NCBI GenBank assembly: GCA_037367405.1
Contig: JAZKJV010010759.1
Span: 186,001 to 250,000 of the forward strand
Length of the DNA: 64,000 nt
Source: Ottelia alismoides
Lineage: Eukaryota > Streptophyta > Magnoliopsida > Alismatales > Hydrocharitaceae
Direction of reading: 5' to 3'
Numbering within the stretch: position 1 is the first letter of the stretch; every line of letters begins with the position of its first letter. This document shows, piece after piece, positions 11,337 through 23,828 of this stretch. Below the pieces are notes generated by a model. The model was given only the letters and a program-made list of their open reading frames with translations. It was not told where the DNA came from and ran no database searches. The position numbers and the translations under genes are program-made.

Positions 11337-13057
11337 TCATAGATTGTCCCATGAGAACCTGACGGGTGGCCTCGCTGGTAGTGAGGTTACTGCTGCTTGT
11401 GCTGGTGAGAGGGGTTGCTGATGATACTGTTGCTGTTGAGGCTGCTCTCGCCTCCAAGGTTGTCCCTGTTGATAGGGACGAGGACCATACTGCTGGCGAT
11501 GGGATGACTGTTGCTGCTGGTATACTAGGGGCTGGGGCTGGTGCTCACACTGCGGGCCGTACTGGCCACCCTGAACTGGAGGTTGCTGCTGGGAACTGGT
11601 GCCTCCAGCCGACCAACGGAATCCAGGATGGTCTCGTTGGATACCGGGTTGGGGTTGGTCGTACCAAATCCCGTTGACATCCATTAATAGCTTTGGCTCG
11701 TAGGTGGGTGGAGGGAGTACTGCCAAGGGCTGATCTGGCTGGTAAACCACCATCTGAGTCTCCTGGGATGGTGGTGACTGGTAAAACTGTGGTGGCTGCT
11801 GGTACGACTCCGCATGTACAAGGTGAACCTGTCTAGGCTGACTGGAGTGCTGGGACGAGCTAACACTGCTGTTCGGATCTCCTCGTGACCGAAGACGGGG
11901 CTGAGAAGCCATCTGTGCCTCCTGGAGATACATGAGTTGTGTCTTCAGGTCACCCAGCGTTTGTGCCATCTGATCCATCTGCGATATGCCCTGTAACTGC
12001 TTCTTCTTTATCAACTCGATCCGGTACAGCTTCTCGCTGATGATGCCTATGTCTGCGGCTGTAGACTCAGCCAGTGCAGCTGCTGCGGACGAAGTGGAAG
12101 GACCGACATCGACCAGTTCTATCCTCTGGTTCTGAACGGTCTGTGGCTGGGGGCATCCCTGAGTGTAGAGGCAAGACTGGGACATCACTGTATAGTTCTC
12201 AACCATCTCCTCACAAATGGCCCAGACCTGATCCTCATCCTTGGCGAAGTAGGAACCGCCACCAGAAGCATTCACCAGGACCTGCAGCTCTGGTGTCAGT
12301 CCGCAGAAGATGCTCTGAACTAGGTTCGGCTTCGTGATGTCGTGCTGCGGGCATCTGTCGGTAAGCTCTCGAAACCTCTCCCGTACCTCGTGGAACTGCT
12401 CGTTGGGGAGCATGGAGAAGTTGTTGATCAGGGCCCGCGCTGCATTGGTCCGCCCGAGTGGATAGTACTTGTTCAAGTACTCAGTGCGGAGCAGCTCCCA
12501 GGTTTACACGAATCTCCCCAAGTGCTTCAGCCAGTTTGCTGCTCTGTCTGCAAGGGAGAAGGGGAAGGCGATCATCCGAATGGTGTCCTCGTCCACCTGC
12601 CGATCGTGGATGGTGCTGCAGATCATCTCGAACTCCTAAAGATGTAGATGGGGCTCCTCAGTGGCAAGTCTGTGGAAGCGGGGAAGGATCTGTAATGTTT
12701 GTGGTGGAAACTTGAAGTCCCCCATGATCGCCAGAAGTTCCACCCACCAGTGTGTAAGTGTCAATCCGGGGTTGTGCAATTCCCGCATCGGCCTTGGTTG
12801 CTTGGTTGTCGGCTGAATTGGCTCTTCTGGCTGATCTGGGCCTCTCTCACCCGCGGCTCTCGGCTGCTCTCGCGCTGTCTGCAGCCTCTCCATCTCTCTT
12901 CTCATCTCCACCATGAAAGCTCTCTGATCACGTATCTGTCGCTGCATAGTCTCAAGGGAAGCTAACATGGTGGTGTTGCTCGCACCCTGGTCTAGTACGT
13001 AAGTAGTCATCTCTGGCCTCTGACCCTCGGTGCGCTCCTCGCTGCTGGCCATGGTCT
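11337..13057 (-). pseudogene. gag: B gag (capsid part), broken
   Basis: The structural protein that would form the virus-like particle. Homology to C gag starts at ATG 13052 (MASSEE, then VLDQGAS). The retrotransposon gag domain follows: HNPGLTLTHWWVE, GDFKFPPQTLQ, then NKYYPLGRTNAARALINNF, CPQHDI and NASGGGSYFAKD. Then comes a long Gln/Pro-rich tail without a visible CCHC zinc knuckle. Two nonsense changes (after EEPHLHL near 12636, and in the following block near 12505) and a frameshift near 11340 inactivate it. The reading frame is open upstream of 13052 to 13214, but that part is LTR sequence, not gag. Confidence 0.88.
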
Positions 13058-14364
13058 CTGATGATCGCGGACGTCTATGCTGGAGGTGGGTGACCTCCTG
13101 GGGTCCTTGCCTCAACAGAGCGACGTCTCCAGAGGCTCGAGCTCCTTCGGGTGAAGCACGGCGGTGAGAACCACCGGACCTGGGGATAGGGCGCTTTACT
13201 CCTCGCTGCAACACCTCCTAGGGATTGCTATCACTCAATGCACGAAGGTGGAGGTCATAGGTGTCTGAAATAGTGTCCAAAGGTGCGGCTAATGGAGGAC
13301 GAAGCTAATGCTATATACATGTGGAGATCCGGCAAAGAAGGAGTCGGGCAGGGCAATATGGTGCACGGATCCCTAGGAGAATCCCCGGGCGTGGATCTCG
13401 GGTGTAAGGTCTATAAATGAAGCCCGGGGTTTAGGTAAATGGGAGGCAAGGTTATTCGGGAAAAAGAGGAGAAGTCGGGTCAGTGATCGGGTACGCAGAG
13501 CATGTGGTCCTATGGGGAAGTTGACCGGGGGTCAACATCCACTTTGGACCAATCATGAGTCGTCATTCAAATATTATTTGTAAAATCATTTTAAAATAGA
13601 AAATGATTTTATTTGAAAATACTTTTTACATGAAAAATGTTTATTTATTTTCAAAGTATTTTTTAGTGATTTTTATTTATTTTTTAAAAAAAATAAATTA
13701 GGTATTTACATTATATTATTATAATGTGCAGTTATATTTACATAGGTATTTTTGAATTTTTTTATTGTTTTATTTATGTACAATTATTCCCATTTTATAT
13801 TTTATTTATTTATATCATAAAATACAGAACATAAAAATATTTTTAGTTAATTTTTATTAGGTATTTAGAAGGGTGAATTAACTAGGTCTTCTATTTTATG
13901 TACATGGTATATATACACTAGAGAGAGAAGTTATTTATTTTTATTTTACTTTTATTTTTCTATTTTTATTTTATTTTTATTTTTATAATTATGTACAAAA
14001 TATGGGAAGCACACATATATTTTTATTTTGAGAAAATAAATTACATATATATATATATATATATATGGAGGGATATTTACACCATGTTGAGTTACCCTAT
14101 CTCTCTCTACTTGTTTTATTTTGCGGTCAGGCCTTTGTGGAGCCCTCCCTTGGGTTTGGGTCACTCAATATTTATTCTAAATATTTCCCTCTTTTTTCTT
14201 TATTTCTTTATTCCTTTATTTTTATGCAAAAACATGCTAATTGTGGTTATTTATATGATGCATGCATTTTGACAAATTATTGTATTTACAAGTATTTACA
14301 TGGTATTTTGCCAAAGTTTCTAGCTAAAATAAAGGAATAAAGAGTGATGAATAGGGATTCATCA
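13058..14364 (-). mobile_element. B LTR part (U3 and leader exon only)
   Basis: Similar to the right 1.3 kb of the E LTR (58274-59563). It starts with TGATGAATAGGGATTCATCA at the edge, then AT-rich U3, TATA box TGTATATAGC (complement 13311-13319), then a GC-rich stretch ending ...GATCATCAG at 13058. The TATA-to-end distance (about 254 nt) equals the TATA-to-splice-donor distance in E (about 258 nt). Everything from that donor onward in a normal LTR, and the primer-binding site and leader, is absent, and gag follows directly. Confidence 0.8.
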
Positions 14365-17256
14365 GAGACCGTGCCAGCGCCGACTACATATATACCAGCA
14401 GGGCCGTCTTCGCCAGTTTTGCATGATTAGCGAGAGTTCTCTCATACAGATCTGGTTGCATTTAATCATACCTTTCAGAGGCCAGATTTGCCAGATCTCA
14501 ATTGTCCTGAATTGAAGCCCTTGCCACAGTCGTTGAAGTATAGATTCCTTATGGGTGAGCATGAGATGTACCCAGTCATTATCTCGACAGATTTGACTAG
14601 AGAGCAAGAATCTCGTTTGATGGAGGTTCTTGGAAGGAACCGCAAGGTGATATGATGGAGTGTAGCTGATCTCCAGGGGTTAAGTCTGGACTTGTGCTCC
14701 CACCATATCTATCTCGAAGAGGATGCTAAGCCATCACGTGAGTTCCAGCAGCGGCTGAACCTGAATCTCCGAGAGGTAGTCATGAAGGAGATTTCGAAAT
14801 GGTGGAGTGTTGATTTTATCTACCCCATCTCTGACTCCAAGTGGGTAGTCCATTACATGTGGTTCCCAAGAAGACGCGTATCACAACCGTTGTGAGCTAG
14901 TTCGGAGAGGAGATAACTACCCGGGTACCCACTTCTTGGACGGTCTGTGTGGACTACAAATGATTCAATTAGGCCACCAAGAAGGATCATTTCCCGCTGC
15001 CTTTTATTGATCAGATTATAGAGAGGCTAGCTGGGAAGAGTCATTACTGCTTTCTTGACGGGTACTCCGGCTACAATTAGGTGGCCATTGCGCCTGAGGA
15101 CCAGGACAAGACGACATACACCTGTCCATTTGGGACATATGCTTTCAGACGGATGCCCTTTGGTCTATGTAACTCCCCGGCGACATTCCAAAGGTGCATG
15201 ATGTCCATTTTATCGGATATGGTGGGTGACTATTTAGAGGTCTTCATGGATGACTTTTTGGGCTGTAGTGATGGATTTGATGTCTGTCTTGACTGCCTAG
15301 ACCGCATCCTTCAGCACTGCATTGAGGTTTATCTTCTTTTATCCTGGGAGAAGGCTCACTTCATGGTGATTAAAGGGATGGTGCTTGGTCATATCATCTA
15401 CAACAGGGGTATGGAGGTTGATTCGGCCAAGGTGGCCATCATCAGGAAACTCAATCCACCGTCCAACCTGCGATAATTATGGTCTTTTCTAGGGCACGTA
15501 GGTTTCTACCGACGATTAATTCATGATTTCAACAAGATTGCCTAACCATTGATTGATTTGCTGACAAAAGACACCGAGTTCATTGTAGATGATAAGTGTC
15601 TTGTGTCATTTGAGAATCTCAAGAGCTTAGTTGTTGAGGCTCCTGTCCTTCAGCTGCCTGATTGGTCTCTCCAATTCGAGATCATGGCGGATGCCTCTGA
15701 TTTTGCCGTAGGGGTCATGCTAGGACAGAGGAGAGATGGAGTAACTTTTGCCATTCACTACGGTAGCCGTACATTGGATGCTGCATAGTGGAACTACACT
15801 GTTACTGAGAAAGAGATGCTAGCCGTAGTTTTTGCCTTGGACAAGTTCAGATCATATATTATTGGATCCAAAGTGATTATCTTTACTGATTATACCGCCA
15901 TAAGGTACCTCATGGCAAAGAAGGTTGCCAAAGCGAGATTGACTAGACAGATCCTTCTACTCAAGGAGTTTGATATTGAGATTACGGATAAACCTGGAGT
16001 CAAGAATTTGGTGGCGGATCATCTCTCCCGATTAGAGCATCTTGAGGAACCGGGAAGATTGATCCGATTTCAGAGACCTTCCCAGATGAGGTGATCCTTG
16101 CTATCACCTCTCTCCCATGGTACGTCGACATTGTGAACTATCTTGTCGTCAAGAAAGTTCCACAAGATTGGCCCAGGCAGCGACTTGAGCTTGCAAAGGT
16201 CAAGTCTTACCATTGGGAGGATCCCATCCATTATCATGAAGGAGGGGATAGTGTCTGACGTCGGTGCATTCCTAATTCATCAAGAGGTGTACTGACTGTC
16301 AGAGGATGGGCACTTCTGGACAACGTAATATGATGTCGATGCAGCCCATTCACTTCTGTGAGGTTTTTGATGCATGGGGCATTGACTTCATGGGTCCATT
16401 CCCTAAGATTCAGGGATTTGAGTACATTCTGCTTGATGTTGACTATGTGAGTCGTTGGGTTGAGGCCATACCCTCCCGAACCGCAGATGCTAGGACTGTT
16501 TGCAAATCTTTGAGGAAAAATATCATTTCATGGTTCGGGGTACCTAGAGTATTGATATCTGACGAGGGGTCTCACTTTATCAACGACATGGTAAAGTCCC
16601 TTGCTAACGAGTTTAGCGTAGACTATCATGTTGCCACTCCATACCATCCTCAGACTAATGGTCTTGTTGAAGTATTGAATAGGGAGATCAAGACAATATT
16701 GCAGAAGGTAGTCTGCCCAGACTGAAAGGATTGGTCACAGCTTTTGGACTTGATATTGTGGGCATATAGGACTTCCTTCAAGACTCCTTTGGGTACATCT
16801 CCCTTTCGTCTCGTTTATGGAAAGCCCTGCCATTTACCTGTTGAGATTAGGTACAAGTCACTATGGGCTGTCATTGATATATTATTGGATCCAGGGAGTA
16901 TAGGAGATCAAAGGAAGGCATAATTGACATCCTTGGAGGAGCTTAGAGATACAACCTTTTTGAGCAGCCTACAGTACAAGGAACGAGTGAACATATGGCA
17001 TGATTCTCATATCAGCTATAAGCAGTTTGAGCTAAATCAGAGAGTATGATTATTTGATGCCAGGCTTAGATTATTTCCAGGAAAATTGTAGAGTAAGTGG
17101 AAGGGACCATACCTGGTCCGAAAGGTGCAAGACAATGGTAGTATCGACATATCTGAGATGTCATCTGAATACACCTTTCGTGTTAATGGTCAGTGACTCA
17201 AACCATATCTAGATCATGAGCCATTGATCGTGGACGTAGACCCAAATTCATTTTGC
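14365..17256 (+). pseudogene. pol: D pol remnant: RT, RNase H, integrase
   Basis: Plus-strand sequence colinear with C pol (45948-48979) but with many stops and small indels. Recognisable parts are [20 protein letters not shown] (14697 on), the RT box FMDD (near 15247), RNase H TDYTAIRYLM near 15886, and integrase WGIDFMGP and YHPQTNGLVEVLN (16306-16725). Compared with C, about 130 bases are missing near 16270-16290. That gap removes the His pair of the integrase zinc-binding domain and leaves only the Cys pair (CTDCQRMG frame). The code starts abruptly at 14365 beside element B; the upstream gag of D lies outside the window. Inactive. Confidence 0.9.
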
Positions 17257-18432
17257 ATGAGATGTGGTCTTTGACTCACATCAGTTGCATCTCATGCATG
17301 ATTATCATTGTCTTCCGCCTTGTATAGATCTAGATGTTCATATCATCTCATTCTTTAGTCTAACACCCCATCTGCATCTTGTGATTATGCTATACGTAGG
17401 GTGCACTTTACTCTAAGTATAGGGGGGTATCGGACTCTTGATTATTCTTTTGATTCTTTTTACCTCTGTTTTGCTTCCTATACTTAGGGATATTTTACCC
17501 TAAGTATGGGAGGGTAGACCATGTACATTCTATCCCACGATTTTCCTTCATTTACAGTCTGCTATACTTAGGACTACTCAATCCTAAGTATAGGGGGAAA
17601 CACCAAGGCCTCTTCATACCATTCATTGATTCGTCGTTGTAGTATAGAATTCCTTTTCACTTCCCTATACTAAGCACGAGTTATGTCTTCTTCCTCATCG
17701 CTCTTGATTCACTCTGAGGACATAGTTCGAGCTAAGTATATGGGGGTATCGTATATATTACATATATACTTTAGCCATAACTTTTACTCTGTGTGAGTAT
17801 GTTTAAAATAAAATGGCTAAAATCCTTTATTAAAAAACCGTAAAATTTTTAATTCATTCTTGCACATACATAGCTATTTATAAAAAAAGAATATTTTTGT
17901 ACAAATGTTTGTAAAAATATTTTGTTTGTAAAAAATTTTATAAAGATTTTGGTATCAAAACTATGTATATAGTACATTTTTTGTTAAAATGTTTGAAAAA
18001 TAAAACTTTGCAAAAACCCGTGTGTAAATATTTGTAAATAGCTTGCAAAACTTCTGCAACCATGCATACATTCAAACATTTTTCCAAAAATTTTGCACAT
18101 TTTCAAAATTATGCATAAAAATATTTTTGTATATACGTGTACATTCTTCCGAATCATAGTTGACATCTAAACTAGATAGAATTAAATTGAAAATGGAGCT
18201 TGGTTAAGAACTTAATCCACTTAATTCTAAGAGGAACCTTATAGGATTTAGGGTTGAGACTCTTCAGGTCCATTGGCGACTTAATTCTTTGAGTCCATTA
18301 GGCTATGATCACATGTCATCTTGTTGAGCCTAAGTAGAACACTTAGCAACGCACACATAACTCTCACAGACAATGGCTTTACTTGCACCAGCACTTTACA
18401 CATAGCCCCTCTACAGATGAGGTGGTGAGGGG
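17257..18432 (+). mobile_element. D 3' non-coding region, first part
   Basis: No coding potential seen. It begins with PPT-like hairpins (17390-17745), continues as very AT-rich sequence, then a stretch that matches C 49900-50170 and F (minus) 22870-23110. The last five bases AGGGG (18428-18432) are the left target duplication of F. Confidence 0.8.
17390..17745 (+). other. PPT-like hairpin array, element D
   Basis: Four units in C's order: 17390-17424 (arm decayed to CTATACGTAGGG), 17477-17510 (CCTATACTTAGGG / CCCTAAGTATGGG), 17572-17594, and a long imperfect unit about 17661-17745 (TATACTAAGC...GCTAAGTATA). Each is followed by a G run. Confidence 0.75.
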
Positions 18433-21400
18433 TGATAGCCCGCCCGCGCCCTTAGTTAATTCGGTCAAATTAATGGTCCAAATTAAATTTAAGTGTTCGT
18501 TGCAGTCGGACACGAGAGGCTAATCAAAAACCACTTATCAATTATGTTAAGTTAATTTTAAGCGGCAGATTTTTTTTACTTGGTAGAGTCCAAGGTCGAA
18601 CTCAGGGAGGCAGCTGTCTCCTTAGGTCAAATTTTAGCTAAATCCAAGTGTGAGATTTTCGGAGGGAATATTTTTGGTCTTTTTCTATTTTCTATGCAGA
18701 CACATGCAACCCGCAGGCCAATATAACAATTAATTCAATTAAGATATCACATGAAGTCCAAAAATTCTAAAAATTGGCCAGATGGTTAATTATGATGAAA
18801 ATATCTACCCTAATTTTTTTGGAATTTTTAGATCACTAAATGAATTTACTGTGAATTAAATATGCAGACAGGGTGATTTTCACTATTTTATTTTTTAATA
18901 AATAACAAATCACAATTTCTTCAAGAGATAAAATTATCCTAGATATCACTCAAGATAAGGAATCCAGGAAATTGACAGACCTTAATTCCAATGTGAAATG
19001 AATTTATTAAAATTAAAATGCGAAAACCACTCAACAATTTATTTAGGCCTCGATATGTGTGCAAACGACATGAAATTTTTATGGCATGTTAAGAATACTG
19101 TCCTTAAGCTACTGTGAATGTTTGAGGATTTTTGGAACCACAAAGAATTCACTAGAAATTAAAAGGTGTCACTGGGCAAAATATTCCAAAAATATACCAA
19201 TTAATTCATTAATAATTCCACTGACATTACAAAAATGTGACACGTGGCTCAATAGACAGAGGACAAGTTTCTCAACAAAATGCAACTTTTAGAATTGAAA
19301 AATGATGTAATATGCAACCTAGGGATGCGTGCAAACACAGGGGTGTAAATGCAATACAGGAAAATCAAAAATACATAAAGTAAATATGCTGACAGGGACT
19401 AAAATGCAATTACCTATTATGCGGGGGACTCAAGTGCAATTTCTCCAACAGGCATGTGCTCCTCACGTGGGCTCAGCTTCACAGGGACCTTTTTGCAATA
19501 TCTGAAAGCTTCAGGGGCCTCTGTGTAAATTTCCCAGGCCGCACGTGCTCCTCACGTGGGCTGCCTAGGTTCGGATGGCTGCGGAGGCTCGGGGCTAGGC
19601 TCGGTCGCTTCCGGAGGTCTGGAGTGAGGCTCGGACGACCCGAGCCTAGGCTCGGAGAAGAGGCTCGGGCGAATCTACGTGGCAAGCTGTGGACCGTTCG
19701 ATCAACGTGATCGAGCGGATGGCGATGTGGACGCATGGCGTGACCTTGGGCCTTTGGATCGATGCTGATCCAACGACTCCTGCGAAGACCGGTGAGGAGG
19801 CGACATGGCTCGCTGAGGGTCGTTCGATCAACGTGATCGAGCGGATGGCGTGCGTCTGCTTCGACGATCCTCCGCCGCCTGCGGAGGAGATGGCGGGGCT
19901 CCGGCGAAGGTGCCTTAGCTCCGCACGTCCTTCCTCGTGTCGATGACGCTCTCCGACTTGTCGGAGATATCCCAGAAGACTCGTGGCGATGCAGCGGAGA
20001 TGCTGGTGGTCTCAGGAGCGGCGGAGGGCGGTCTGACGTCGATGGCGATGAAGCTCAAAGTCGTCTCCGGCGAGCTTCCGTTCAATGAGAAGAGGGGAAC
20101 CTGCAAGTGTTAAAGATAGAGCCGGAGCTCGTGCGTGCGCCTGTGGAGAAGTGAAGATAGTCGGCGAGGCCTAAGGAGTGATGGAGATGGGTTGGCGATG
20201 GTGCTCCGGCCAAGTGGCGGAGCTGGAGCTGATGGAGGATGGAGTGAGTCATCGGCGGGCGTAGAGGTGGCCGCGAAGATGAGAGCTCCGACGCGGAGCT
20301 TGGCGGAGTGGAATGGACATGTGGTAGTGACCGGAGGCGGAGAATGACCAGCGAGAAAATCGACGAAGAGAAGAAGAGAAGATCAGAGAAGAATGGAGGT
20401 TTCACCTAGGGATTGGAACTCCTCTGGAGGTTCCAGGTCGTCGCTCGAAGGGCCGGTGGCTCCCTGAGCTCAAGCAGCTGCTCGGAGGAGAGGCTGCGAC
20501 ACGGTGGAGGAGCCGCGGATCTCGCCGGAGAAGATGGCCGTCTTCGCTCAAGGATTCGCGCAATTAGTGTCACCAATCGAACGCTCCGAGCTCGGGGGAT
20601 CTCTCGGGGGTGGCGGATAGGGATGAGGTTGGCCGGTGGTGGAGTATTTAAAGGGTGAAGTAGAGGAGCGGCCTGGTGATGGAGCGAAGTTCATGGAGGT
20701 AGTGGGGTGTAGCTGGCGATCGACGTGGGAAATGAAGTGGCTGGCGAGGATGACGGATGAGTGGGGAAGGACGTGGAGTGCATGGTGGTCGGAGATGGTG
20801 GTAGGCGAGGTGGCGAAAATAGAAAGGGGTGGCTTGTTTCGCAAGGGCGAGATCGTGGGCGAGAGGCGTCCGGAGGTAGACGACGAGGCCCTGGCCGTTG
20901 GATCTTGTGATCCAACGGCCCAGATCAAAGCGCGAAGGGACGTGTGGGATTAGATCAAGGTGCGGTGATAAGAGGTTGTGATCGCTCCACGTGGAAGCAG
21001 CTGGGCGAGGCGCGAGTGAGCGGCTGGGATCAAGTCAAGGCGATGCGATCTGAAGGTGTGGAACCTGCCACGTGTCCTGGTGAGGCTGCGGTGCGAATGA
21101 ACGGCTTGGATGAAGGGTTGATGTTAATCGAAGGGACGAGGGATGCCAAAGGAAGAGCGGCTGTGATGGAAGGATCGCGGGCTTGATCAGATGGTGTACA
21201 CACCGCCACGTGGCGAGCTCTGGAAGAGGCGCGGACGGGCGGGTCAGATGAGACAAGGGGATGATCTGATGGTGTGGATTTGAGGCACACGTGGAAGCAG
21301 CCAAGCCGTTGGATATAGAGCGTAATCCAACGGCTGTGGCAGCGGGCGGATGAGGCAAGGGGATGCGGGCCGCGTGGCGCAACCAGAGGGCGCCACGTGG

Positions 21401-22023
21401 CCTGTTGTGAATGGCCGAAAGAAAATATATGTGTAGAAAGAAAAGGGGACCGAATTTGGAAAAACTCAAAACATGAAAGTTGTAGATCTCGATGAGATCT
21501 ACAAGTTTCATGTTGACCAAAGACGGAGATGAGGTCAAATATGATACATAAATACAAAGGTACAAATATACATATATGTAGTATACAAAGTGGCCCAAAA
21601 ACCCAACTTTCTCATACGAGCTCCAAATTAGATGAAATTAGTCTCATTTTAAAGGTCTTTTCATGTGGAGTATTCTAAGAGTAAGTAGACCTATTTCGAA
21701 GTTTGTATGAGGGCTTTATGTGCATTTTAGTGTACAGGGGTTCTGAGGCTTTATTAGCTAAATTACAAGGGGGAATTTTTGGCCTTCTTCCCTATATTAT
21801 TAACTAAGCAGTACATATTATAAAGAAGAGGTTATTTTAGTGAATAGGTATTTTACAAGGGATTTTTGGCTTCTTATTTGAATGTAAATGGACTGCTAAA
21901 ATGAATGTATTATGTATGTATGCATGAGTGCTATTTATGCATTATAAAGGGAAATATGCCTCTATTTACTCGGGAACAAGGCTCTATTTTTGACTTTTGA
22001 AGTGATGAATCACAGATTCATCA
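18433..22023 (-). mobile_element. Element F, 3' LTR (3591 bp)
   Basis: Runs from TGATAGCCCGCC to GATTCATCA. On the minus strand it starts with palindromic TGATGAATCTGTGATTCATCA (22003-22023), then U3 with the gttgtagatct hairpin (21471-21513) and CCGTTGGATC palindromes such as 20895-20918. The TATA-like TTTAAATA is the complement of 20645-20652, and the predicted leader intron is 20101-20405. The GC-rich open frames inside are not conserved proteins. Confidence 0.95.
20101..20405 (-). other. Predicted LTR leader intron, element F 3' LTR
   Basis: Donor CCTAG|GTGAA at 20405 and acceptor ACTTGCAG|GTTC at 20101 (minus strand), 305 bp, about 240 nt after the TATA-like box. The same length and sites occur in the other LTR. 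Confidence 0.55.
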
Positions 22024-22059
22024 ACCCCCTATACTTAAACCTTGCTCTCCCCCGAGCAA
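22024..22059 (-). promoter_or_regulatory. Element F polypurine tract and upstream hairpin
   Basis: Minus strand TTTAAGTATAGGGGG (complement 22025-22039) with one extra T before the LTR. Upstream, 22042-22059 forms TTGCTC-GGGGGA-GAGCAA in sense orientation, the counterpart of the hairpins beside the tracts of A, C and D. Confidence 0.85.
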
Positions 22060-23828
22060 CTAAATGAAATGCAGAAGTGAAATGATTTTGGGTTCCATAC
22101 CAAGGTCATGAACAAAAGTTAAAAATAGAGCTTGACTCGACCTTTGGATTAATTATGTGTCGGAACCTTATTGGGATCTGAGTTTAAGACTTAACAGACT
22201 TCAAGTTCCACAAGTCTTCTATTCAAGACGCCTCAACACACCAGATCAGAACAAGTCTACATACACAAACTCTAATGACCATGATTCTTTCCATGCAGTG
22301 TAAGTGATATATGACTCCCCACCTCAGAAGTAACAAAGAAACAACCTCCCGTAACCTGGTAACTCTAATGCCTCGGTCTAGCAACTCTTTCCTCGAGAAG
22401 CGGGGTATTCCCTTCTAAGTTCAAGTGCAACCGGCTCAAGAAGAGGGGGAAGAAGTATAGACTTTTGGGGGCTCAGCCAGTGTAGCTAAGTCTCCCGCTG
22501 CAAGCTTCATGAGATGTAACATGGGGACCATAAGCTTTTGCTTTTCTTGACTACATACACTCCGGTGGGGTTATTAAATTTTCAATCCGACCCACCACTT
22601 CTTTGGAGTTCTTTTTGCAATTTTTTTTTCAAGTGCCTCTGTACAACATATCTACATGGTGCAGCATATATACAAGAAATTTCCTCTTGAGCCAGTAGAC
22701 TATCCCTCTTTTGAAGCTTTATTGCAACCTACGGCTTCTGTCTTTAGCCTTCATCACCACTAGGCCAAGTTGAGACGCACTTCCTTCACTAGAAGAAGAA
22801 GAGAGGTTCCGCCTAGAAGTACTACCCTCATATGCTACCCCAAGCCAAAGGAAATTGCCTCCTCACCACCTCATCCGTGGAGAGCCAGGTGTAAAGTGCT
22901 GGTGCATGTCAAGCTATTATCTCTAAGAGTCATGTGTGTCTTGTTAAGTTCTCTACGCAGGTCATTAAGATGACATATGAACATAGACTTGCAGACTTAA
23001 AGAATTAAGTCACCTGACCTGAAAAATCTTAACTCCAGTTCCTATAAGGTTCCTCTGAAATTAGGTGGATTAAGGTCAAATCAATTCCATCCTCAATATC
23101 TGCTCATAACTTAGTTCAGAACCCACTAGCTTTTCACTTTGCCTATGCAAAGTATGCCGATGAGATGTCATGCTATGAAAATGCAAGACTCTTTTTGGAT
23201 GCAGAGATGGTATGCAAGATTAAACAAGAAGCCTTTATTTTCAACTTTTTTTTTCAATTTTTACCCACCCTGTAATTATTGCATAATATATACAGAAAAT
23301 ACGAGCTATGGGTAAAGTATATATGTAATATATACACACCCCCCTATACTTAGTGTGTGCTATGTCCTCAGAGCACGAAAAGCGACCAAAAAGACATAGC
23401 TCGGGCTAAGCGTAGGAGAGCTAAAATTACAAGAGTATAGAAGTCATCCTGCCCCCCTATACTTAGGCTCTGGCAGCCTAAGTATAGAAGAAGATCAGAA
23501 ATGGGGTGGGCGAGGGAGAGATGGGAAGTGGATGAGTATCAATGCGGGCATCGGTCCCCCCTATACTTAGGCTTAGGTCAGCCTAAGTATAGGTAAGAAA
23601 TGAGTATGAGGACCAATGTGATCTGGAGGATGTACAGTGAACTGACTCAGGTGACCCTCCCCCCTATACTTAGGATCTGGTTATCCTAAGTATAGTCCAG
23701 GATAGTGATATAATGAGGCGGGGATTGGTTACTAAAGTCGCGTAAGAGAGAGGATAGGATGTACAAGAAGAATGATATATACAGATGAGTCGGTCTGAAT
23801 CTTTCAAGATGCTGCGGATGGCTGGAGC
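22060..23828 (-). mobile_element. F 3' non-coding region
   Basis: About 1.8 kb between pol and the purine tract with no env-like or other gene visible. The part 22650-22885 matches C 50155-50400 and D 35157-35390 closely on the opposite strand, with indels that do not respect codons, so it is conserved as nucleic acid. The pol-proximal part carries the PPT-like hairpin array. Confidence 0.8.
23341..23695 (-). other. PPT-like hairpin array, element F
   Basis: Three perfect 13-bp hairpins: 23457-23487 (CTATACTTAGGCT / AGCCTAAGTATAG), 23561-23592 (same stem, other loop) and 23664-23695 (CTATACTTAGGAT / ATCCTAAGTATAG). A long imperfect unit lies at 23341-23428 (CTATACTTAG...CTAAGCGTAG). In sense orientation each stem is followed by five to seven Gs. 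The stem base differs between units but stays paired. Confidence 0.9.

Larger units (their letters stand above)
8189..14364 (-). mobile_element. Element B, decayed Athila-like element with an LTR-gag join
   Basis: A minus-strand Ty3/gypsy element reading, from right to left, LTR start (14364), gag, protease, RT and part of RNase H. Element A interrupts it at 8189; the rest of RNase H, the integrase and the 3' LTR lie outside the window. The right edge ATTCATCA at 14364 abuts plus-strand pol of element D, and GAGAC (14365-14369) is the expected target duplication, unconfirmed because the partner is not visible. The primer-binding site, leader and U5 half of the LTR are missing: LTR sequence joins gag directly at 13058/13057. 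Confidence 0.85.

Noticed and set aside
9783..12965. Plus-strand open frames opposite B gag and protease
   Set aside because: They are antisense shadows with no motif of their own.
13053..13214. N-terminal extension of B gag
   Set aside because: The frame is open but the DNA is LTR leader exon, similar to 58290-58440 of E; the gag homology begins at 13052.
8189..17256. B and D as one element with an inversion like C
   Set aside because: Both contain their own RT, and B ends at 14364 with a complete LTR terminus, so they are two elements.
23341..23695. CRISPR-like array
   Set aside because: The repeats are inverted hairpins with irregular spacing in a plant retrotransposon, without unique equal-length spacers.
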